This document shows positions 40,350 through 49,017 of a stretch of DNA of 64,000 nucleotides, piece after piece. The position numbers were made by a program, and so were the translations under genes. Below the pieces are notes generated by a model, which made no database searches, was not told the origin of the DNA, and saw only the letters and a list, made by a program, of their open reading frames with translations. The DNA is from JAKQDH01 sp029558835 (GTDB lineage Bacteria; Planctomycetota; Phycisphaerae; UBA1845): assembly GCA_035356615.1 (NCBI GenBank), contig DAOQSN010000017.1, forward strand, positions 1 through 64,000. The letters are read 5' to 3'. How positions within the stretch are numbered: the first letter of the stretch is position 1; every line of letters starts with the position of its first letter.

Positions 40350-41972
40350 ATGTCATACGGACAGACTTCTTCGATGTTGCCGACGAACGGCGCAACCCCT
40401 GCGCCGGTGGGCGGCACGCCGCATGCTCCAACGAGCGTCGGCCCGCCGCCGCCAACGACGGTGGCTCCGCCCGTAGCCCAGCCCTTCCCGCCGCGGTTCT
40501 GGTGGCTCAAGCGCATCGTCGTCGCCGTGCTCGTGCTGCTGCTGGCACTGCTCGGCCTGCGCCTCTGGTGGGGCTGGGAAGCCCAGCGGCGTTTCGACGC
40601 GGCCATCGCCGCCTACCGGGCCGCGGGCGAGCCCGTCTTTCCGGAGGACTTCCTCACCGAGCAGGTCCCCGACGAAGACAACGCGGCCAGGGTATACGAC
40701 AGAGCACTACAGAAGCTGGTTCTGACCACGGCCGGCGGCGTTTCGCTCGATGACCTGCTCGGCTGGCCCGAGACCTTTCGCGATCGCCCTGCCGAGGTGA
40801 GGGAACTTGTTGAGGCTAACGCGGAAGTGTTCCTTCTGCTCGAGCAGGCCCGCACCCGGCCGACGGTCGGCTGGAACATTGTCCCCAACGCGGCCTGCTT
40901 TGACACTGCCACAGGCGGAGTCTTCACTACTTTTCAAGCGCATCGCAATCTCAGCAGGCTCGCGTACCTGGCGGCGTGGCACCATCACGAACACGGCGAC
41001 GACGGCCGGGCGCTGGTGATCATGGCTGCTGCCGTGGCTCATGCCCGAGCCATTGCGCGACAGCCGTTGCACATCAGTCAGCTTGTGGCTTCTGCCTGCG
41101 CGGGCCTGCATGCGTCGCTCATCGAGGAGATCATTCCAGACCTGTGGTCTGGTGACGTGCCGCAAGGCGAGCCGAAACCACCGTACCAGCGCGAGCGGGT
41201 TCGGGGCGTGATCGCGGAGCTCCTTGATGATGCGCCGTGGCAAGAGGGAGCCGTGAGAGGGTTCCTGGGAGAGCGTGCACTGCTTGTCGAAGCAGCGGGT
41301 CACGGTCTGGACTTGTCGGGAGGGGCGGGTGGTCCACGTCCGTTGACGATGGGGCGACGGTTGGTGGCCTGGGCGGTGAATCCCTCCTACGTTCTGGAGG
41401 TGGTGGCGGGCATGAGATTAGACCGCGCGATTGCTCAGGCGATGATCGAGCCGACCTACCCGGCGGCGCGCGGACGTCTGCTGCATGAGCGCCGCGGTAC
41501 TTCCCCGTGGGAGCGATGGAACGCGCCGCTCCGATTGCCCTATGACGAAGACATCTCCAGCGCGCCGTCTTCTTATTACCGCTCCCTGGCGCGGCGGCGC
41601 CTGGCCGCGACGGCATTGGCGATTCGATGGTACGCAGTGGATCATGGAGGGCGACCCACCACGCTGGAGGAACTCGTGCCGGGCTACCTGCCTGCGGTGC
41701 CGCTGGATCCACTCGCGTCCGACGGGAGCGCGCTTCGCTATTGCCCGGCGGAACGCCGTCCGGTGCTCTACAGCGTTGGCGAGAACGGAATCGACGACGG
41801 TGGAACGACGCATGTGGCACCGGCCGATAGGCAGCGGGGTCACCGCGACGACATGCTGTTCTTCCTCGCGCCGCCGCTCGCCGGGGAATCCGACGACGGC
41901 AGCGCTGCGTCGTCAGGCAAGGCTGACGCAGACGGTCAGCAGCAAGAGAACCAAGACCGGGAAGCCCAGTAG
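40350..41972 (+). CDS. Single-span membrane protein with pilin-like C-terminal region
   Basis: 540 aa, function unknown. Pro-rich cytoplasmic N-terminus (1-48), one membrane helix (RIVVAVLVLLLALLGLRLWW, about 55-74), then an extracytoplasmic domain of about 460 residues that is largely helical. Near the end, DHGGRPTTLEELVPGYLPAVPLDPLASDGS followed by LRYCPAERRPVLYSVGENGIDDGG resembles the type II secretion pseudopilin (GspG-like) C-terminal motif (LxxLVP.YLPxxPxDPxxG, then SxGxDGxxDDGG). Here it is fused to a long unrelated domain, an arrangement I have seen described in planctomycete proteins of unknown role. The final 30 residues are acidic/Gln-rich. Its 3' end overlaps the convergent 41913-42803 gene by 60 bp. 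ATG at 40350 has no strong ribosome-binding site. Confidence 0.82.
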   Translation: MSYGQTSSMLPTNGATPAPVGGTPHAPTSVGPPPPTTVAPPVAQPFPPRFWWLKRIVVAVLVLLLALLGLRLWWGWEAQRRFDAAIAAYRAAGEPVFPEDFLTEQVPDEDNAARVYDRALQKLVLTTAGGVSLDDLLGWPETFRDRPAEVRELVEANAEVFLLLEQARTRPTVGWNIVPNAACFDTATGGVFTTFQAHRNLSRLAYLAAWHHHEHGDDGRALVIMAAAVAHARAIARQPLHISQLVASACAGLHASLIEEIIPDLWSGDVPQGEPKPPYQRERVRGVIAELLDDAPWQEGAVRGFLGERALLVEAAGHGLDLSGGAGGPRPLTMGRRLVAWAVNPSYVLEVVAGMRLDRAIAQAMIEPTYPAARGRLLHERRGTSPWERWNAPLRLPYDEDISSAPSSYYRSLARRRLAATALAIRWYAVDHGGRPTTLEELVPGYLPAVPLDPLASDGSALRYCPAERRPVLYSVGENGIDDGGTTHVAPADRQRGHRDDMLFFLAPPLAGESDDGSAASSGKADADGQQQENQDREAQ

Positions 41973-42803
41973 CGTGAGCAATCCCGTCAGGACCCACAGC
42001 AGCGGTACGCCCAGGCCCAGACTCAGCATGCGCGGCGCGCGGGGCCGATGAACCACGCGCAGCGTGCGCACCAGGTCTCTCCACCACACGAATCCCACCA
42101 GCCCCACGGGGCTCAGAGCAAGCACGACGGCCTGCCCCACCGTTGGCAGGCCGAGCAGGCATGACGGCACCACCAGCAGCAGGGCGCCCAGCACGGCAAG
42201 GACGCCGCCCGTGTAGTAGCTGAGGGCGACCGCCCGGTTTTGCAGTTCGACTGGCCGAGAACGCGGGTGGAAGAAGTAACTTGGTACGCCGGTGGCCACC
42301 GCCAGGCAGAGCAGGATACTGACATTGGCCAGCACCATCGGCCAGATCCCGTGTACCATCTGCGCACGATAGACGGCAACCGTTACGCCGGGAGCACCTA
42401 TCCAGAAGATCGTGTCACTGAAGGGGTAGTATTGTGTCACTGGTCGCGGCGTCCCCGCCCAGAGCATCACGGTGCACCACACCACGCCCGCCATCGCGTG
42501 CAGGATCGTTACCCAGCGGAACCGTTGCGCGTCGGCGTAACTGACCGGCCGGCCCATCTCGGCGCAGAACTGGCGGTGCCGAAAGCGCACCCACCAGATT
42601 GTCTGCCAGTACGCCTTGAAACGGCCGATCGCTTTCCGCCGTGCCCAGGGAAGCTGCGGCGCAGGGTCGCGCAGACCGGTCAAGTCAAACCCGCACTCCG
42701 GGCACTTGTTGCTCGTCAGTGAGTAGAGGTTGTACCCGCAGGCGGGGCAAAGCACGTCGTATGCAATGGCGGGCTCAGGCTTCACGGTCTGATCCCTGGA
42801 CAC
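41913..42803 (-). CDS. Zinc-ribbon multi-pass membrane protein
   Basis: About 296 aa. The N-terminus has a CPxCGYNL zinc ribbon (VLCPACGYNLYSLTSNKCPECGFDL; Cys pairs about 16 residues apart), a recurrent opening of planctomycete membrane proteins. It is followed by a soluble stretch and six or so hydrophobic segments (VTILHAMAGVVWCTVMLWAG, MVLANVSILLCLAVATGV, YYTGGVLAVLGALLLVVPSCLLG, VVLALSPVGLVGFVWW, LGVPLLWVLTGLLTLLGFPVLVLLLLTV). Function unknown. The start is uncertain: GTG 42803 is the first plausible codon clear of the upstream CCCTCTCCC hairpin, and the ORF to 42968 includes that hairpin. Tail-to-tail overlap of 60 bp with 40350-41972. Confidence 0.72.
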   Translation of the reverse strand: MSRDQTVKPEPAIAYDVLCPACGYNLYSLTSNKCPECGFDLTGLRDPAPQLPWARRKAIGRFKAYWQTIWWVRFRHRQFCAEMGRPVSYADAQRFRWVTILHAMAGVVWCTVMLWAGTPRPVTQYYPFSDTIFWIGAPGVTVAVYRAQMVHGIWPMVLANVSILLCLAVATGVPSYFFHPRSRPVELQNRAVALSYYTGGVLAVLGALLLVVPSCLLGLPTVGQAVVLALSPVGLVGFVWWRDLVRTLRVVHRPRAPRMLSLGLGVPLLWVLTGLLTLLGFPVLVLLLLTVCVSLA

Positions 42804-42836
42804 AACACGCACCCCACCATGGGCACCGGACCGAAC

Positions 42837-43599
42837 CCCTCTCCCCCTTGGGGGAGAGAGCAGGGTGAGGGGGAACGCCGCGGGCGTTCGGTTCTCTCCA
42901 ATCCCGCACTCGCAAGCCGGAGGATTGTGCCGGAGGTTCAGAATACACCGCCTTCGGCCCTCCGGCAACGGTTGCGCCGCCGGCCGCCCCCTTTTCCGAC
43001 GTATGTCGGGACGGCTTGGGTCAGCACGCGCTCATTCGTCATCGCGGCAGGAATGCACCACGGAGTCTCAGCGCGGGCTTCGCCCACAACTCATGCACGC
43101 ACTGTGCCCTGCGGGCGCGGGTCGGCGGAATCTTCCTGGGGTGCGAAGAAACCAAACGTTAGTAGTACGAAGGCCGCCGAGAGGACAACGGCCCTCGAGT
43201 CCAGTTCTCCTCTCCGTGTTCCCAGTGTCTCCGTGGTGCACCATAGTCGGCGATCCACGCCTCGCGTCGGGCTGCGAACACCGGTGGCCGCTCGCTCACG
43301 CTCGCGGTTCCGATCGGTGTACCTGGTCCGCTCGGTCCTGTCGGTGTCCTGGTGTCTTGGTGGTGCACCTTCGACATGCTGCTCCCCGCGAAGGACACGA
43401 CGCGCAACGAATAGAATACGGTCGAGTCCGCCTCATTCGCTTGTTGCTCCTCATCGTGCCCCATTTCACCTGCGGGGCGCGCGCCGGATTGTAACGCGAA
43501 TATCGTTTGAGCTTCGCGCACGGCACCTCTACCATCCCCCCGACGCGCGCGCGGAGGACGCGTGCCACCTTCCTGAGAGTCCAGTATGGAGGATGGGTC
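42837..43599. repeat. Repeat-filled region upstream of the SBP56 operon
   Basis: CCCCTCTCCC-CCTT-GGGGGAGAGAG with the CAGGGTGAGGGG tail (42837-42873). CACCACGGAGTCTCAG (43038) and CTCCGTGTTCCCAGTGTCTC followed by CGTGGTGCACCA (43216-43243) belong to the CACCACGGAG family. GGTGTCTTGGTGGTGCACCT at 43349-43371 recurs at 47068-47089. No gene is supported. Confidence 0.7.
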
Positions 43600-45048
43600 A
43601 TGCGACGAAGGGAGTTTCTTGCAGTTACGGCGGCCACTGCGTTTCTGCCCGGCTGTGCCGGGCGGCGCTGGCCGGCAAGTCGCGCGGAGGAGTGCTGCCC
43701 GCGGCCCCAGGGCGGCCCGGGCTACGCCAGCCCCAAGGCGGCCATGGCGGGCCCCCGCGAACGTCTGTTGTACACCACAGCGATCTACACAGGGACGAAG
43801 GTCCAGGAGCCGGACTACCTGGCCACCGTGGACGTGGACCCGGCTTCGCCCACGTACTCGCAGGTCGTGCATCGCCTGCCCATGCCGCGCGTCGGCGATG
43901 AGCTGCACCACTTCGGCTGGAACACGTGCAGCAGTTGCCACGGCGATGCCGGCAAGGTGCGGCGCTACATGGTGCTGCCCGGCCTGAAGTCCGGGCGCAT
44001 CCACGTCGTGGACACGATGAACCCGCACCGGCCGACGCTGCACACGGTCATTGAACCCGAGGAAGTCGCGCGCAAGGTCAACCTTTCCGCGCCGCACACG
44101 GTGCACTGCCTGGCCGACGGCACGGTGATGATCTCCATGCTGGGGGACCGGGAGGGGTACGGCCCCGGCGGCTTTCTCGCCCTCGACGACCGTTTCGATA
44201 TCCTCGGTCGCTGGGAGCGCGACGCGAATGGGATGGCGTACAATTACGACTTCTGGTACCAGCCCCGGCACAACGTGATGGTCAGCAGCGAGTGGGCGGC
44301 GCCGCGCACCTACGTGGGCGGTTTCGAGCCGAAGGACGTGGAGGCCGGCAAGTACGGGTCGCAATTGCACTTCTGGGACTGGTCGGCGCGCCGGCTCGTC
44401 AAGACCGTCGATCTGGGGCCGACCGGTATGATCCCGCTGGAGGTACGCTTCCATCACGATCCCGACAGTTCGCACGGCTACGCGGGCGCAGCCCTGAGCA
44501 GCACGATGTGGCACTGGCACCGACGTAGCGGCGACTGGGCGGTCGAGAAGGTCATCGCGGTGGACCCGGTTAAGGTCGAGGGCTGGCCGTTCCCGGTGCC
44601 CGGACTCATCACCGACCTGGTCGTGTCCATGGATGACCGGTTCCTGTACTTCTCCAACTGGCTCCACGGCGACATCCGCCAATACGACATCACGGACCCG
44701 GGTCGGCCGCGGCTCGTCGGGCGGGTCTGGTGCGGCGGGCTCATCGGCAAGACGGCCGAGGTGCGGGGGAAGCCGCTTGTCGGTGGTCCGCAGATGCTGC
44801 AGCTCAGCCTCGACGGCCGGCGCCTGTACGTGACGAACTCGCTCTTGAGCACCTGGGACAACCAGTTCTATCCCCAGATCGCGGAGCAGGGTTCTTACCT
44901 GATTCAGGTGGACTGCGACACGCAGCGCGGCGGTCTTACGATGAACAACAACTTCTTCGTTGATTTCGGTGCGGAACCGGCCGGGCCTGCCCGGGCCCAC
45001 GAGATGCGGTATCCCGGCGGGGATTGCACGTCGGATATCTTCGGGTAG
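43600..45048 (+). CDS. Selenium-binding protein SBP56 / methanethiol oxidase family
   Basis: 482 aa from ATG 43600. Typical family blocks are LLYTTAIYTGTKVQEPDYLATVDVDP, GDELHHFGWNTCSSCHG (Cys110, Cys113, His114 and the His103-His104 pair; the family's copper/selenium region), PHTVHCLADGTVMIS, WQPRHNVMVSSEWAAP-like WYQPRHNVMVSSEWA, LPGLITDLVVSMDDRFLYFSNWLHGDIRQYDI, and the final DC-rich GGDCTSDIFG. Bacterial relatives oxidise methanethiol to H2S, formaldehyde and peroxide. Unlike the cytosolic animal protein, this one has an export signal with both RRREFL (Tat-like) and a lipobox-like LPGC (Cys19), so it may be a periplasmic lipoprotein. A GGAGG precedes it. A TPR protein follows after 45 bp and is probably co-transcribed. 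Confidence 0.9.
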   Translation: MRRREFLAVTAATAFLPGCAGRRWPASRAEECCPRPQGGPGYASPKAAMAGPRERLLYTTAIYTGTKVQEPDYLATVDVDPASPTYSQVVHRLPMPRVGDELHHFGWNTCSSCHGDAGKVRRYMVLPGLKSGRIHVVDTMNPHRPTLHTVIEPEEVARKVNLSAPHTVHCLADGTVMISMLGDREGYGPGGFLALDDRFDILGRWERDANGMAYNYDFWYQPRHNVMVSSEWAAPRTYVGGFEPKDVEAGKYGSQLHFWDWSARRLVKTVDLGPTGMIPLEVRFHHDPDSSHGYAGAALSSTMWHWHRRSGDWAVEKVIAVDPVKVEGWPFPVPGLITDLVVSMDDRFLYFSNWLHGDIRQYDITDPGRPRLVGRVWCGGLIGKTAEVRGKPLVGGPQMLQLSLDGRRLYVTNSLLSTWDNQFYPQIAEQGSYLIQVDCDTQRGGLTMNNNFFVDFGAEPAGPARAHEMRYPGGDCTSDIFG

Positions 45049-45093
45049 CCACTGGTCATGGTCAATCTTCACGAAAGCAGGGAGGATACCTGA

Positions 45094-46878
45094 ATGTACA
45101 CGCGAATGCTCAACTGCCCGGCGCGGGTGTTGTCCGCGGTCCGCAATGGGGCACGGGTGTCTCGCCGGTGGGTCCCTCGGTCAGACGCCGGTACCATGCC
45201 ATTGCCGTGGCGGGGGAGGGAACCGAACCGTGGTCGTGCCAAGGCCCTGGCGGTGACGCTGATTGTCGTATTCGCTGCTTCACCGGTCGTGCGCGCGGGC
45301 GGCGAACTCGACGTTCCCCTGTACAACGGTCTGGGAAAACACCATCGGGAGGTGACCACTTCGTCACCCCGTGCCCAGAAGTACTTCGATCAGGGGTTGA
45401 TCTGGGCGTATGCGTTTAACCATGATGAGGCCATTCGAGCGTTCCGGAAGGCGGCGGAACTCGACCCCGACTGCGCGATGGCCTGGTGGGGCATCGCGCT
45501 GTGCAACGGGCCGCACATCAACAATCCCGCCGTGTCGCCGGAGCGCGCCGCCGCCGCCTGGAAGGCATGGCAGAAGGCGAACGCCGCCCAGGCCCGCGTC
45601 TTGCCGGTCGAACAGGCGCTGATCCGGGCGCTGGGGCAGCGTTACGCCGATCCCGCCCCGGCCGACCGCGCCGCGTTGGACGCCGCGTACGCGGAAGCGA
45701 TGGCCAAGGTGTGGGCGGAGTACCCGCGCGACCCGGACGTCGGTACTCTGTACGCGGAAGCGCTGATGGACCTGCGTCCGTGGGACCTCTGGACGCAGGA
45801 TCAGCGTCCCCAGCCGGGGACGTTGCGGATCGTTGAGGTGCTCGAAGAGGTGCTGCATCTGGATCCGGACAACCCGGGTGCCAACCACCTGTACATTCAC
45901 GCGGTCGAGCCGTCGAAAGAGCCCCAGAAGGCAAACCTCGCAGCCCAGCGGCTGTGCGATCTGGTGCCCGTTTCCGGACACCTGGTGCACATGCCGTCGC
46001 ACATCTACGTGCTCACCGGGCGCTGGGCCGAGGCCGCCCTGCAGAACGAACGCGCCATCGAGGCGGACCGCGCCTACCGCAAGCGCTCCCCGCAGCAGGG
46101 CTTCTACCACGTGTACATGCTGCACAACCATCACATGTTGTCCTTTGCCTCGATGATGGAGGGGCGCAGCGCGGTGGCCATCCGGGCCGCCCGCGGGGCC
46201 GTCGAGAGCGTGCCCGACGACTACCGCCGCGAGAACGCCGCCCTGGTCGATCCGTACATGGGCGCCGTGTACGATGCCCTCAAGCGGTTCGGACGCTGGG
46301 ACGACGTCCTGAAGGAACCGCCGCCGCCTTCCTACCTGCCGATTACGACGGCTATGTGGCGGATGAATCGTGCCGTGGCTTACGCGGCGAAGGGTGACAC
46401 AGCCCTGGCCGAGCAGGAGCGCGCCGCGTTTCAGCAGGCGGCCGCCCAGGTGCCGGAGGACGCCATGATGGCGATCAACCCGGCGCAGAGCATCCTCAAG
46501 ATCGCGCAGCACTTCCTTGACGGCGAGATCGCGTATCGCCACGGGGACGCGGAGACGGCGATCCGCGCGCTGCAGAAGGCGATCGCCCTGGAGGACCAGT
46601 TGCGCTACATGGAGCCTCCGGAGTGGATGCAGCCCGTAAGGCACACGCTGGGGGCAATACTGCTGAGCACCGGTCGCTATGAGGAAGCGGAACAGGTCTA
46701 CCGCGCGGACCTGGAGCAGTGGCCGGAGAACGGTTGGTCGCTCCACGGGCTGAGTCGCTGCTTGCAGGCGCGCGGGGCGCTGGAGGAAGCGGGCCAGGCC
46801 GAGCAGCGCTTCCGCAAGACCTGGTCCCGCGCCGACGTGTCGATTGACTCAAGTTGTGTTTGCGTTCCGGGCAAGTAG
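45094..46878 (+). CDS. Exported TPR protein next to SBP56
   Basis: 594 aa; the ATG at 45094 has GGGAGGAT about 8 nt upstream. A long basic N-region is followed by the hydrophobic stretch LAVTLIVVFAASPVVRAGG, so export is likely. The body is built of TPR helices: YFDQGLIWAYAFNHDEAIRAFRKAAELDPDCAMAWWGIALCNGPHIN at about 88-135, HLYIHAVEPSKEPQKANLAAQRLCDLVP with HLVHMPSHIYVLTGRWAEAA, and two more TPRs near the C-terminus (EEAEQVYRADLEQWPENGWSLHGLSRCLQ). The conserved His-rich block HNHHMLSFASMMEGRS marks a recognised but unnamed TPR family. A metal-handling or scaffold role beside SBP56 is only an inference. It ends in a CVCVPGK tail. Confidence 0.85.
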   Translation: MYTRMLNCPARVLSAVRNGARVSRRWVPRSDAGTMPLPWRGREPNRGRAKALAVTLIVVFAASPVVRAGGELDVPLYNGLGKHHREVTTSSPRAQKYFDQGLIWAYAFNHDEAIRAFRKAAELDPDCAMAWWGIALCNGPHINNPAVSPERAAAAWKAWQKANAAQARVLPVEQALIRALGQRYADPAPADRAALDAAYAEAMAKVWAEYPRDPDVGTLYAEALMDLRPWDLWTQDQRPQPGTLRIVEVLEEVLHLDPDNPGANHLYIHAVEPSKEPQKANLAAQRLCDLVPVSGHLVHMPSHIYVLTGRWAEAALQNERAIEADRAYRKRSPQQGFYHVYMLHNHHMLSFASMMEGRSAVAIRAARGAVESVPDDYRRENAALVDPYMGAVYDALKRFGRWDDVLKEPPPPSYLPITTAMWRMNRAVAYAAKGDTALAEQERAAFQQAAAQVPEDAMMAINPAQSILKIAQHFLDGEIAYRHGDAETAIRALQKAIALEDQLRYMEPPEWMQPVRHTLGAILLSTGRYEEAEQVYRADLEQWPENGWSLHGLSRCLQARGALEEAGQAEQRFRKTWSRADVSIDSSCVCVPGK

Positions 46879-47231
46879 CGCGGGGCACGACGCGCAGCAG
46901 CACCGGTCCGGGAGGGGCGACGACGCGGCTGACGGTACGCGCGCGTCGGTCGCGGCGGGTGGCACGCGCCCGCCTCCGCGGACCCGTGTCATCCGAAAAC
47001 GGGCGCCGCTGATGCGGGCTGCGCCCGTCCCCCGGGGTGCTCCATACTGTCTCGTGCCTGGTGTTCGGGTGTCTTGGTGGTGCCCCTTCCGCCGGCCACT
47101 CACCACGAAGAGCACGAAAAACACGGAGGGGAATCCGACCGGATTCCCCTTCGTGCATACTGCTCAGCTTCGTGGTGCGCGCCGCCGGCCGCACCCTTCA
47201 TTCGCTCTTCGCTATTCGCAATTCGCCGTTC
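46879..47231. repeat. Intergenic repeats before the gdhA 3' end
   Basis: GGTGTTCGGGTGTCTTGGTGGTGCCCCTTC (47060-47089) with CACCACGAAGAGCACGAA (47101-47118) forms the TCTTGGTGGTG/CACCACGAAG pair. TTCGCTCTTCGCTATTCGC is at 47205. Function unknown; no gene. Confidence 0.65.
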
Positions 47232-48518
47232 CTACACCCAGCCGCGGTCGCGGCAGGCCTGGGCCACCCGGCCTATCGCAATCACGTAGGCGGCGTCGCG
47301 CATGTAGAGGTTGCGCTTGCGGGCCAGTTCGCTGACCGCGATGTACGCGGAGGTCATCTTCACGTCCAGCTTGCCGAGCACTTCGTCCTTCTCCCAGTAA
47401 TAGTTCATGTTACTCTGGACCTGCTCGAAGTAGCTGCACGTGACGCCCCCGGCGTTGGCCAGGAAGTCCGGGATGACGAAAATGCCGCGCTCGTGAATAA
47501 CGTGGTCCGCCTCGGGCGTGGTGGGACCGTTGGCGCCCTCGGCGATGATCTTGACGCGTTTGTTGATCCGCCCGACGTTCTCCCCGGTGATCTGGTTCTC
47601 CAGGGCGGCCGGGATGAGGATGTCGACGTCCTGCGCCAGCCAGTCATCACCCGGCAGGATCTCATAGCCGAGCTGCTTGGCCTTGGTCTTGTCGATGCCG
47701 CCGAAGCGGTCGGTGATGCCCAGCAGTTGATCGAAGTCGATGCCGTCGCGCCGGCAATAGGAGTAGGCCTGTTGGTCCTGCTGGTCCCAGCAGGCGACAC
47801 AAGTGACCTTGCCGCCCATCTGCTCATACAGGCGAACGGCATACTGCGCGACGTTGCCGAAGCCCTGCACGCTGGCGGTGGTGTTCTCCGGCTTGAGGTT
47901 AAGTTCCTTGAGGGCCTCGCGCACGGTGAAGACGACGCCGAAGCCGGTCGCCTCGGTGCGTCCCAGCGAGCCCCCCATGCCGACGGGCTTGCCGGTGATG
48001 AAGCCGGGGTACTTGCCGCCGGTGATGGTCTCGAACTCGTCGAGCATCCACAGCATGTGCTGGGCGCTGGTCATCACGTCCGGCGCAGGCACGTCGAGCA
48101 CGGGACCGACGTTGCGGACCACCTGGCGCACCCAGCCGCGGCAGATCTGCTCCTGCTCGCGGGTACTGAGGTTGTGCGGCTCGCAGACGACGCCGCCCTT
48201 GCTGCCGCCCAGGGGGATTTCCACCACGGCGCACTTCCACGTCATCCACGTGGCCAGGGCGCGGACGGTGTCGATGGTCTCGTGGGGGTGGAAGCGGATG
48301 CCGCCCTTGCCCGGCCCGCGGGCGTCGTTGTGCTGCACGCGAAAGCCGCGGAAGACGCGCGCCCGCCCGTCATCCATACGCACCGGAATGGCAAACGAAA
48401 ATTCGCGCAACGGATACCGCAGCAACTCGCGGGTCGCCTCGTCCAGATCGAGCACGCCCGCCACCTTGTCGAACTGTGCCTGGGCCATCGCAAACGCGTT
48501 GAACGATTTCGCAGTCAT
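47232..48518 (-). CDS. gdhA: Glutamate dehydrogenase
   Basis: Interconverts glutamate and 2-oxoglutarate plus ammonia. 428 aa, the usual hexameric type. Motifs are RVFRGFRVQHNDARGPGKGG with IRFHP (substrate site), TWKCAVVEIPLGGSKGGV (catalytic Lys region; a Cys follows the Lys), VPAPDVMTSAQHMLWMLDEF, TGKPVGMGGSLGRTEATG and SVQGFGNVAQYAV (GxGxxA NAD(P) fingerprint), then EGANGPTTPEADHVI and IPDFLANAGGVTCSYFE. The nucleotide preference cannot be settled from this reading. The start at 48518 is followed by MTAKSFNAFAMAQAQFD. The 3' end meets a non-coding repeat region; upstream is the divergent PEP/pyruvate-binding gene pair. Confidence 0.96.
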   Translation of the reverse strand: MTAKSFNAFAMAQAQFDKVAGVLDLDEATRELLRYPLREFSFAIPVRMDDGRARVFRGFRVQHNDARGPGKGGIRFHPHETIDTVRALATWMTWKCAVVEIPLGGSKGGVVCEPHNLSTREQEQICRGWVRQVVRNVGPVLDVPAPDVMTSAQHMLWMLDEFETITGGKYPGFITGKPVGMGGSLGRTEATGFGVVFTVREALKELNLKPENTTASVQGFGNVAQYAVRLYEQMGGKVTCVACWDQQDQQAYSYCRRDGIDFDQLLGITDRFGGIDKTKAKQLGYEILPGDDWLAQDVDILIPAALENQITGENVGRINKRVKIIAEGANGPTTPEADHVIHERGIFVIPDFLANAGGVTCSYFEQVQSNMNYYWEKDEVLGKLDVKMTSAYIAVSELARKRNLYMRDAAYVIAIGRVAQACRDRGWV

Positions 48519-49017
48519 GGTTCTTGCCGTTCCTTCAGAGAGTCTACGTCACATCGAAAGTCGCAGTCGAAGCGGGTGGCGTGGCCAAGCCCGGCGCCGC
48601 CAGGCTCCTCCGACACGAGCACGGCCGCCCGTCCAGCATGCCGGGGCCCTTCGGCACCGACAAGTTGCCCCCCCAAAAGCACAGGGCCGGGCGGCGTGGG
48701 CCCACGCGGCACTGCGCTGCCCCTGCCCGCGCGGCGAGCCGGTTCGGAAGCAGTCGCACGCCGGCCGGGCGAAGCCCCACCACCGGAACCCCACACCAGC
48801 ATGCAAGTTCGATGCCACCCATCCGCCTACCCCCCGGGCGATGGCCGTTTGCGGGGTGGCCCGTTACAATCCCATGGACCGGGGGGGAAAAGAGGGGGGT
48901 CTGCTCCGGAGGGGCCGGGGGAGGGCGAAGCGTACCGGTGATTCGCCCGGCCTCCCAGTCTCCTCGCGGTACGCGGGAGGCGTAGCAAGCCCCAGGGCAT
49001 CCGCGTGGTGAGCGTAC
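48519..49017. repeat. Divergent gdhA-49018 intergenic region
   Basis: GGGTGGCGTGGCCAAGCCCG followed by GCGCCGCC (48574-48601) is a half copy of the GGCATGCC repeat. GTTACAATCCC at 48864-48874 gives a possible -10 (TACAAT) for the 49018 gene, 150 bp upstream. Open frames across this region have no coding character. Confidence 0.55.

Noticed and set aside
48619..48818. Overlapping 80-95-aa open frames in the gdhA-49018 gap
   Set aside because: Several frames are open on both strands at once, as expected for GC-rich non-coding sequence; none has a domain or ribosome-binding site.
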